Shown here: one piece after another, positions 59,259 through 64,000 of the stretch
How the letters are laid out: each line of letters begins with the position of its first letter
How positions within the stretch are numbered: the stretch's first letter is position 1
Translations under genes and position numbers: made by a program
The notes under the pieces: generated by a model
What the model was told of the DNA's origin: nothing
Seen by the model: the letters and a program-made list of their open reading frames with translations, nothing else
Database searches by the model: none
Source: Trissonchulus latispiculum
Taxonomy: Eukaryota > Nematoda > Enoplea > Enoplida > Ironidae
Length of the DNA stretch: 64,000 nt
Direction: 5' to 3'
Assembly (NCBI GenBank): GCA_030248195.1
Contig: JASAND010011333.1
Span: forward strand, 1-64,000

Positions 59259-59640
59259 GCGACAAACCAGTACGGCCCATACAGGCGGATGTGTTTTATT
59301 GAAGACAGAACAACAATACAACACAACAAAAATACTATACAACGACAAACCAGTACGGCCCATACAGGCGGATGTGTTTTATTGAAGACAGAACAACAAT
59401 ACAACACAACAAAAATACTATACAACAACACTGCACCAAAATACTGTACAACAACAATACTATACAACAACACTGTACAACAAAAAGACACGACAAGAAT
59501 ACACTACACAAAATAATATGCAACAAAAATACAGTACAACAACACTGCACAAAAATACTGTACAACAACAACAAAAATACTGTACAACACAACAAGATAC
59601 ACACAAAATAATATGCAACAAAAATACAGTACAATACTGT
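59259..59640. repeat. tandem repeats rich in ACAAC/AATACT
   Basis: An ~85-bp unit (starting CGACAAACCAGTACGGCCCA) occurs twice, at 59259 and 59344, followed by a run of degenerate ACAACAAAAATACTATACAAC-type repeats. It may border the integrated virus-like element, but no terminal repeat could be tested since the far end is outside the window. Confidence 0.7.
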
Positions 59641-59656
59641 AAAGTTACGAGTCAAA

Positions 59657-60229
59657 TTATCTACTAGAGTCCAAAAATGTTTGCAACAATTGTTCGGCAC
59701 GGTGTCGAGAGCATTGTCGTCTGTGCTGAGATGACATTTGGGCGTGAAACCAGCAGCATGGCAACCCGTCAACATCTGAGATATCATCGAAAGTCGGGTA
59801 GCCGAAATGTTTACCACCATCATAGACAAGAATGTCCAGGTTGGCAAGCGCATGTTGTAGCCGATGATATTGTGTGGCTCCGTTGGTAATTACCACATCC
59901 ACCCCATATCGATGAAGCGCTCTGCACACCTTCTCCAAAATCAATGGAGCCGTTGCAATAATTGGAGTGGTACTGCCATTCCGAAATCTGTAGAATATCG
60001 CCTGTCGACGAATGGACATCAAATGAAATATGGATGGAGGACGTGGGATATACGTTTCATGGACAGTATGTCCATTGGGTAGCAGTATTAATACCGTCAT
60101 TTCCATTGTGACGTCATCCATCTTATGCAAGTCATTCGAAACCATCGTAACAAAACCAATAGTAACCATTGTAGTGCAAACGTTAAACACTAGCGCTAAA
60201 CACTGCCTCAGGACATAACGACATGGCAA
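59657..60229 (-). CDS. unknown membrane or secreted protein, 190 aa
   Basis: ATG 60229 to stop at 59657. Residues ~8-30 are hydrophobic (LALVFNVCTTMVTIGFVTMV), a signal peptide or membrane anchor. It contains LILLPNGHTVHET, echoed by IQLHPNGETELI in the 140-aa product at 61539, so the two may be distant paralogues. The C-terminal half has several Cys and His. Family not recognised. Three TGCGTCA/TGAGTCA motifs lie immediately upstream (60249-60323). Last gene before the repeat-rich left border. Confidence 0.6.
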   Translation of the reverse strand: MPCRYVLRQCLALVFNVCTTMVTIGFVTMVSNDLHKMDDVTMEMTVLILLPNGHTVHETYIPRPPSIFHLMSIRRQAIFYRFRNGSTTPIIATAPLILEKVCRALHRYGVDVVITNGATQYHRLQHALANLDILVYDGGKHFGYPTFDDISDVDGLPCCWFHAQMSSQHRRQCSRHRAEQLLQTFLDSSR

Positions 60230-60330
60230 AACTTGTTTTTATTGATTATGCGTCACTACTTTAAACTAGATAAAACCGGTTATGCGTCATCACTTTAAAC
60301 TAGCTAAAACCGGTTATGAGTCATCAGTGA
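60230..60330 (-). promoter_or_regulatory. tandem TGCGTCA/TGAGTCA motifs
   Basis: A ~34-bp unit (TATGCGTCATCACTTTAAAC core) is repeated 2.3 times. It places TGCGTCA at 60249-60255 and 60283-60289 and TGAGTCA at 60317-60323; TGAGTCA is the AP-1 consensus and TGCGTCA is ATF/CREB-like. It lies just upstream of the 60229 start. Confidence 0.5.
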
Positions 60331-60367
60331 TTAATTACCTTTACACTTTTGTAACGCCAAATGGCGG

Positions 60368-60389
60368 AAACCTCGGTTAGAGGTTTATT
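60368..60389 (-). terminator. polyadenylation signal in hairpin
   Basis: A perfect 7-bp stem AAACCTC/GAGGTTT (60368-60374, 60380-60386) overlaps AATAAA on the minus strand (60384-60389), just past the 60402 stop. Confidence 0.6.
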
Positions 60390-60401
60390 GATTGTCTTTT
60401 C

Positions 60402-60680
60402 TTAAGTCGAATCCTTGATGTAAGTGACGTAGAGCTCGACATTCTGTTTCTTGTTGAGCATCATAGCGACTTCCCGTTTTGGGAAGTGCTCAACATCCGT
60501 CAATCCGATTGGTACCAAGCAGCCGCTGCCAGTGTTGACAATTATTGACACTTTGCTCTTTCCACTTAGCAGCTCCTCCAGTCTTCCGACCCAGCTTTCG
60601 CTATTCATTGGGACGCGATCATCAATTTGAATCCAAATCAAACCAAAGTTTGATTCTCTGTGTTGATATGGATAAATCAT
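60402..60680 (-). CDS. unknown protein, 92 aa
   Basis: ATG 60680 to stop at 60402, with AATAAA and a hairpin directly downstream and TATAAAG on the minus strand near 60737-60743. Mixed beta-like sequence (VSIIVNTGSGCLVPIGLTD), no signal peptide. Not recognised. It sits between two other small minus-strand genes, suggesting a cluster of accessory genes. Confidence 0.6.
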   Translation of the reverse strand: MIYPYQHRESNFGLIWIQIDDRVPMNSESWVGRLEELLSGKSKVSIIVNTGSGCLVPIGLTDVEHFPKREVAMMLNKKQNVELYVTYIKDST

Positions 60681-60751
60681 TGCAGTTGTCTGTTGTTGTT
60701 TGTTGTCTTTTGTAGCTTACAATTTCCAAAACGTCAATCCTTTATATTAAT

Positions 60752-61135
60752 TTAGAAGTGTCCAGCAAGAATCCGTTTGATTACAGTCAAATCATTGTGA
60801 TCGGTGAATTTGACTTCTTCCATTTTGTCGTAGACATAGGTTAGTCGTCGATTATCATCATAGCAATATTCAATGCAGTGGTCCCAATCCAGGTATGGGC
60901 ATCCAGACTTGTTCCGCTTGGTACTGTCCGTTTCTCTACACAAATGCAAATTGCAATCAGACAGTCGATGGTACAAACTTCGTCCTTTCGTTGGATGTAG
61001 GGATAGTGCAGTCTCGTTGGACTTTGTGATTATTACATCTCGGTCGCACATGGTAACATTGAAATCATTAATGACGTAGTGAACGTCACAACCTATCGCA
61101 AAGACTATTAAGTTTAGTGCTAGTGTCCAGATCAT
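60752..61135 (-). CDS. unknown cysteine-rich secreted protein, 127 aa
   Basis: ATG 61135 to stop at 60752. The first ~18 residues (MIWTLALNLIVFAIGC) look like a cleavable signal peptide. At least eight Cys follow (CDRDV, CNLHLC, CPYLDWDHCIEYC), suggesting disulfides. TATAAAC lies about 20 bases upstream on the minus strand. Family unknown; an exported host-interaction protein is only a guess from the layout. Confidence 0.6.
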   Translation of the reverse strand: MIWTLALNLIVFAIGCDVHYVINDFNVTMCDRDVIITKSNETALSLHPTKGRSLYHRLSDCNLHLCRETDSTKRNKSGCPYLDWDHCIEYCYDDNRRLTYVYDKMEEVKFTDHNDLTVIKRILAGHF

Positions 61136-61174
61136 TGTTCAGTATCCTTGTGTTTATATCCTTAACACATTCCT

Positions 61175-61190
61175 CTGTCGTTACGTTCTT
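61175..61190 (-). terminator. polyadenylation signal, minus strand
   Basis: Reads AAGTGTTAATAAAAAG on the minus strand shortly after the 61236 stop; AAGTGTTAATAAA recurs at 62797 on the plus strand. Confidence 0.55.
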
Positions 61191-61235
61191 TTTATTAACA
61201 CTTGGAAACGTGATGTCATTTCATGATTGTCTATA

Positions 61236-61502
61236 TTATTTCAGCCATCGGTGACCACAATGAGTATAGATACAAATGGCACACCATATTTCTACCACAT
61301 TGCGATTTAGTCGATGTTCAGTTGTCAAGTTCCTGCAGAATTCGATAAATACATGGATTCTAGGCACAGTGACGTCATCAAATAGATGATCACATATCTT
61401 CATTAAAGTATCAAGGGTAGGGTTTGCTTCCTTAGCCATCTGTCGTAACTCTGGATTTGAAATAGTCGTACAGTTCTTAACATAATGTAGTACCTTGTCC
61501 AT
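61236..61502 (-). CDS. unknown helical protein, 88 aa
   Basis: ATG 61502 to stop at 61236. Mostly alpha-helical in appearance (NPELRQMAKEANPTLDTLMK), no leader. It is divergent from the 61539 gene, so the two share a promoter region of under 60 bp. Not recognised. Confidence 0.55.
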   Translation of the reverse strand: MDKVLHYVKNCTTISNPELRQMAKEANPTLDTLMKICDHLFDDVTVPRIHVFIEFCRNLTTEHRLNRNVVEIWCAICIYTHCGHRWLK

Positions 61503-61562
61503 GTCTAAATTAATATAAAGACCGTAAGCATAATATGTATGTATGTACGTATAAACACAGAA
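61503..61562. promoter_or_regulatory. divergent promoter
   Basis: Short gap between divergent starts at 61502 (minus) and 61539/61563 (plus). TATAAAG is present on the plus strand at about 61514-61520. Confidence 0.4.
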
Positions 61563-61961
61563 ATGGAAGTGAAGTGTTTTGTTTTTATTGGATTGACGCT
61601 GGCAGTCTCAAGTGTCACTATATTAATCATGACGACGGCTTATGCATTTTTACCCATACCCCGGAATGACACTTTTGATCCAATTATCATTCAACTACAC
61701 CCAAACGGAGAAACAGAGTTGATTCAAAACGATCAAAGAGAAACCTTCAGTAAAAAAGCATTGCACAAAGTGCAACAGTTTTTTCATAAGTGCTTCAACC
61801 AAAACTGTAACTTAATTGAAACAGATTGTCTATTATGCCCTTATAAGGCGGAACAATATAACATTGCACTCTGTATGGCTGACGACAAGCAAGTCATGTT
61901 TGCAAGAATTGGGTCAATGCACGTGACAAGAGAAGACCTACTGAGAATATACGAACTGTGA
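61539..61961 (+). CDS. unknown single-pass membrane protein, 140 aa
   Basis: ATG 61539 or, more likely, ATG 61563 (MEVKCF), followed by a hydrophobic segment (VFIGLTLAVSSVTILIMTTA). The rest is polar with a Cys cluster (CFNQNC, CLLC) and IQLHPNGETELI, which resembles LILLPNGHTVHE in the 190-aa product at 59657. AATAAA follows the stop (61969). Family unknown. Confidence 0.6.
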   Translation: MYVRINTEMEVKCFVFIGLTLAVSSVTILIMTTAYAFLPIPRNDTFDPIIIQLHPNGETELIQNDQRETFSKKALHKVQQFFHKCFNQNCNLIETDCLLCPYKAEQYNIALCMADDKQVMFARIGSMHVTREDLLRIYEL

Positions 61962-62018
61962 AAGTTAATAAAAAGACCCAAGACCATATAAAGTCATGTA
62001 CCAACTAAACACTTGTAT

Positions 62019-62315
62019 ATGCATTCGAGACAATTACGCTTTTGTACTTACTGCGGAAAGCCATACGTTAACGTCAAGTCACTGAACAACCATATTATTA
62101 TACATCATGGTGGCGACTTGCAAAGCATGCCAGACGACCTTCGCGGACATGAAGGAGAAGCGAAGGCACATGCGAAATGGACACCCACGCTCTTGCTGTG
62201 GGCAGATCTTCAACACAATGAGAGACCTCAAATGGCACAATACTCAACACCACAAGAACAGAAAGAAGAGACAAGCAACGGACTGCATGAAAACCAAAAC
62301 CAAAAGAGGAGATGA
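62019..62315 (+). CDS. single C2H2 zinc-finger ORF, 98 aa
   Basis: ATG 62019 follows TATAAAG by about 30 bases. One C2H2-type finger is present (CTYCGKPYVNVKSLNNH...), after which the frame runs over the start of the next gene in a different frame and looks non-coding. Either it is a small overlapping gene or it is the first finger of the 62107 protein separated by a frameshift. Confidence 0.45.
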   Translation: MHSRQLRFCTYCGKPYVNVKSLNNHIIIHHGGDLQSMPDDLRGHEGEAKAHAKWTPTLLLWADLQHNERPQMAQYSTPQEQKEETSNGLHENQNQKRR

Positions 62316-62781
62316 CCTGATGCTGGTGTCGGACAGTCACCCATTTTCAAACTACTACAGAGCCAATTTTGTCATTTATGGTGTACCTTTTCGAAGCGTG
62401 CAACAATTTTATGTGGCAGAAAAGGCAAAATGGCTTGGCGATCATGACAACTACAACCGTGTTATGCAAGCCTGGACACCGGAAGAAGCTACTCGAATCG
62501 GGACAACCCTATCAACCGAGTATGATGCAGAATGGCAACAATATCGTGTGCCTACAGTGGAAATGGCAGTCAGAGAAAAAGTGCGACAGAATGCCCACAT
62601 TGAGCAACTGCTACTAGATAGTGGAACTGCTCAAATTGCAGTGGCTACAATGGACCCTTACTGGGGAATTGGTATGGAAGCGAATGACAGATTAGCCCTA
62701 AACCCCAAGAACTGGCTGGGTGAAAATGTGCTTGGTAAACTACTGATGAAGATTCGAACGGAAGCCAATGGAGAAAACTAA
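62107..62781 (+). CDS. zinc-finger NADAR-domain protein, 224 aa
   Basis: Residues 5-26 form a C2H2 finger (CKACQTTFADMKEKRRHMRN then GH) followed by a degenerate second one. Residues ~76-220 are a complete NADAR (YbiA-like) domain: FSNYYRANFVIYGVPFRS, WTPEEATRIG, the DPYWGIGM block and LGENVLGKLLMKIR. NADAR proteins cleave N-glycosidic bonds in ADP-ribose or riboflavin-pathway compounds. The usual Glu of the S-V-E-H motif is Gln here (SVQQFY), so activity may be altered. The finger suggests nucleic-acid targeting. Encoded next to the packaging ATPase. The domain call is confident; role is inference. Confidence 0.8.
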   Translation: MVATCKACQTTFADMKEKRRHMRNGHPRSCCGQIFNTMRDLKWHNTQHHKNRKKRQATDCMKTKTKRGDDLMLVSDSHPFSNYYRANFVIYGVPFRSVQQFYVAEKAKWLGDHDNYNRVMQAWTPEEATRIGTTLSTEYDAEWQQYRVPTVEMAVREKVRQNAHIEQLLLDSGTAQIAVATMDPYWGIGMEANDRLALNPKNWLGENVLGKLLMKIRTEANGEN

Positions 62782-62816
62782 GTTGCAGAAAGCAACAAGT
62801 GTTAATAAAAACACTT
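62782..62816 (+). terminator. two hairpins with AATAAA in the loop
   Basis: GTTGC/GCAAC (62782-62796) is followed by AAGTGTT/AACACTT (62797-62803, 62810-62816), a perfect 7-bp stem whose loop is exactly AATAAA. Confidence 0.6.
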
Positions 62817-62852
62817 CCGCCTACCATCTAAATACCTTCTACTAGCTATTTG

Positions 62853-63494
62853 ATGGTAATGGCACTTATACCAACCCCGTTTTTGATGTTTCAACATCCA
62901 TTTACCTGTATTGTAGCAGCTCCTACTAAAGCTGGAAAAACTACATTTGTGTCAAGACTTTTACAACATGCAAACCAAATGGTTAAACCGGAACCAGACA
63001 GAATCTTATGGTGCTATGCAGAATGGCAAGAAGCCTATGAACGACTCCCGCATGTGACGTTTCAGAAGGGATTGCCAGATTTAGAAGAACTAAAGCGCAA
63101 TAAGCACTTGAACACACTGATTGTATTGGACGACCTCATGTCTGAAGTTACAAAGGATTCTAAACTGATACAGTTATTCACTCGAGGCTGCCACCACTGG
63201 TCATGTAGTGTAATACACATTACCCAAGATATATTCTTTGCCAGAAGAACAAGCAGAATCAATGCACAATACATTGTGCTCATGAAAAATCCAGCCGATA
63301 AACTAACACCTCTTAACTTGGCGAAGCAAATGTACCCAGGAAAGGTAGACGGTTTCATGCAAGCTTTCAACCATGCTACCAGCAGACCACATGGCTACCT
63401 ACTGATTGATCTTGATCAGGCAACACCGGAGGAATTTAGAATACGAACCAACATCTTCCCAGATGAGCTGAATGGTGTTTATACGCTGAAATAA
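62853..63494 (+). CDS. viral packaging ATPase (A32/FtsK-HerA type)
   Basis: ATG 62853 or 62859 to TAA 63492-63494, ~213 aa, the usual length for Polinton/adintovirus ATPases. Walker A is APTKAGKTTF near residue 25, Walker B LIVLDDLM near 90, followed by the sensor region SVIHITQDIF and QYIVLMKNPAD. These proteins drive viral genome packaging into capsids. The frame is intact. It is followed after 64 bp by the pX-like gene. This is the main marker that the block is viral. Confidence 0.85.
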   Translation: MVMALIPTPFLMFQHPFTCIVAAPTKAGKTTFVSRLLQHANQMVKPEPDRILWCYAEWQEAYERLPHVTFQKGLPDLEELKRNKHLNTLIVLDDLMSEVTKDSKLIQLFTRGCHHWSCSVIHITQDIFFARRTSRINAQYIVLMKNPADKLTPLNLAKQMYPGKVDGFMQAFNHATSRPHGYLLIDLDQATPEEFRIRTNIFPDELNGVYTLK

Positions 63495-63558
63495 ACATAA
63501 AAGACATAAAGACGTAAATACATAAAAACCATATTTATACTGCATATTGCCTTACATT

Positions 63559-63897
63559 ATGGCCAAGAGATTCGAAAAGAACGCTGACTACTTGAGTGTC
63601 CTTTGCAAGTGTAGCCCAAAGCAACGCAAAGCTATACTCAAAACCGCAGATAACCAACTAATTGGAACAATCTGTGACTGTGTGGAAAACGTACTTGCTG
63701 GAAAAGTACCGCTAACTGATAGCGAAAAAGGAAGACTGAAGAAGCACATAAACGTGCTAAGACGTGTACGTGAAAAGAAGAGTTTGGCCAGCAAACGAAA
63801 GGAAATTGTACAACACGGAGGATTTTTGCCCGCAGTATTGGCTCCTCTCATTGGTGTGGTTGGAGGTCTAATTAGTGATTTGATTTTAAGAAGATAA
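63559..63897 (+). CDS. pX-like basic protein, 112 aa
   Basis: ATG 63559 to TAA 63895-63897. A helical, Lys/Arg-rich N-terminal two-thirds (with KCSPKQRKAILK and LRRVREKKSLASKRKE) is followed by GGFLPAVLAPLIGVVGGLI, a hydrophobic segment resembling adenovirus pX/pVI-like proteins of adintoviruses and Polintons. Such proteins are thought to be virion core or membrane-active components; that is from family knowledge. The next gene overlaps its stop by one base (TAATG). Confidence 0.7.
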   Translation: MAKRFEKNADYLSVLCKCSPKQRKAILKTADNQLIGTICDCVENVLAGKVPLTDSEKGRLKKHINVLRRVREKKSLASKRKEIVQHGGFLPAVLAPLIGVVGGLISDLILRR

Positions 63898-64000
63898 TGG
63901 AATACTCGATACTGGTACGACCAGACTATTTTGAACAACATGAAGAAGTAGCTGCAAAACAGATAAAACAGGCATTGCAGCAAAAGGTGCCCGATGATGT
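63897..64000 (+). CDS. start of next gene of the viral block (partial)
   Basis: ATG 63897-63899 overlaps the previous stop and the frame is open to the window edge (34 codons). Begins MEYSILVRPDYFEQHEEV. Not recognised; truncated by the window. Confidence 0.6.
   Translation, partial: MEYSILVRPDYFEQHEEVAAKQIKQALQQKVPDD

Larger units (their letters stand above)
59657..64000. mobile_element. Polinton/adintovirus-like integrated element (left part)
   Basis: Closely packed intronless genes on both strands with gaps of 20-200 bp, a one-base stop-start overlap (63897), a viral-type packaging ATPase and a pX-like protein. This gene style and content fit Polintons (Mavericks)/adintoviruses of animals. 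DNA polymerase B, integrase and capsid genes are not in the window and would be expected to the right. The left border is somewhere in 59.2-59.65 kb. Confidence 0.7.

Overview
The window is animal (metazoan, probably invertebrate) nuclear DNA. The evidence is spliced genes with GT-AG introns, non-LTR and LTR retrotransposons, a Tc1-type DD34E transposon, foldback MITEs, a tRNA-like SINE and an integrated virus-like gene block. There are no rRNA genes, operons or bacterial signals. I cannot name the species from the sequence.

Layout. (1) 516-18196 is one LTR retrotransposon on the minus strand, with ~660-bp LTRs, TGTAG...CTACA ends and a 4-bp TAGG target duplication. Its gag-pol region is decayed. 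It carries a nested 5'-truncated LINE whose RNase H ORF is still open, and 6.2 kb of its interior is tandemly duplicated at about 99.8% identity. It is studded with small perfect hairpins whose loop is GTAA. (2) 18.2-22.1 kb is mostly unassigned, with two short coding-like ORFs. (3) 22117-35584 and 37743-46970 are two tandem paralogues of a four-exon gene for a small, apparently secreted protein, with matching intron phases (1, 2, 0). The second copy has two frameshifts. Their introns are filled with mobile DNA: a 7-bp-TSD MITE, a tRNA-like SINE, an 8-kb stretch very rich in hairpins, a LINE with an 885-residue RT-RNase H frame, a LINE tail, a 1-kb internally deleted Ty3/gypsy element, and a long inverted repeat enclosing a gag remnant.

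(4) 47361-53172 is a complete-looking Tc1-like transposon (TA target site, ~390-bp terminal inverted repeats). One half holds a spliced DD34E transposase on the minus strand. The other half holds a five-exon gene on the plus strand whose exon phases join exactly into a 409-residue protein with a coiled coil and a BEN-like domain. Each gene runs outward into a terminal repeat that supplies AATAAA. A MITE and a SINE-like fragment sit inside introns of the cargo gene. (5) 53.2-59.6 kb holds a LINE tail, a palindromic MITE, minisatellites, a G/T homopolymer tract that looks unreliable, and a ~143-bp satellite.

(6) 59657-64000 is a compact block of intronless genes with short gaps, TATAAA-like and AATAAA signals. 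It has a viral-type packaging ATPase, a small basic protein with a C-terminal hydrophobic segment resembling the pX-like protein of adintoviruses/Polintons, a zinc-finger plus NADAR-domain protein, and several small membrane or secreted proteins of unknown function. It is best read as the left part of an integrated Polinton/adintovirus-like element running off the right edge. Hand comparison only: no alignment or database search was possible.
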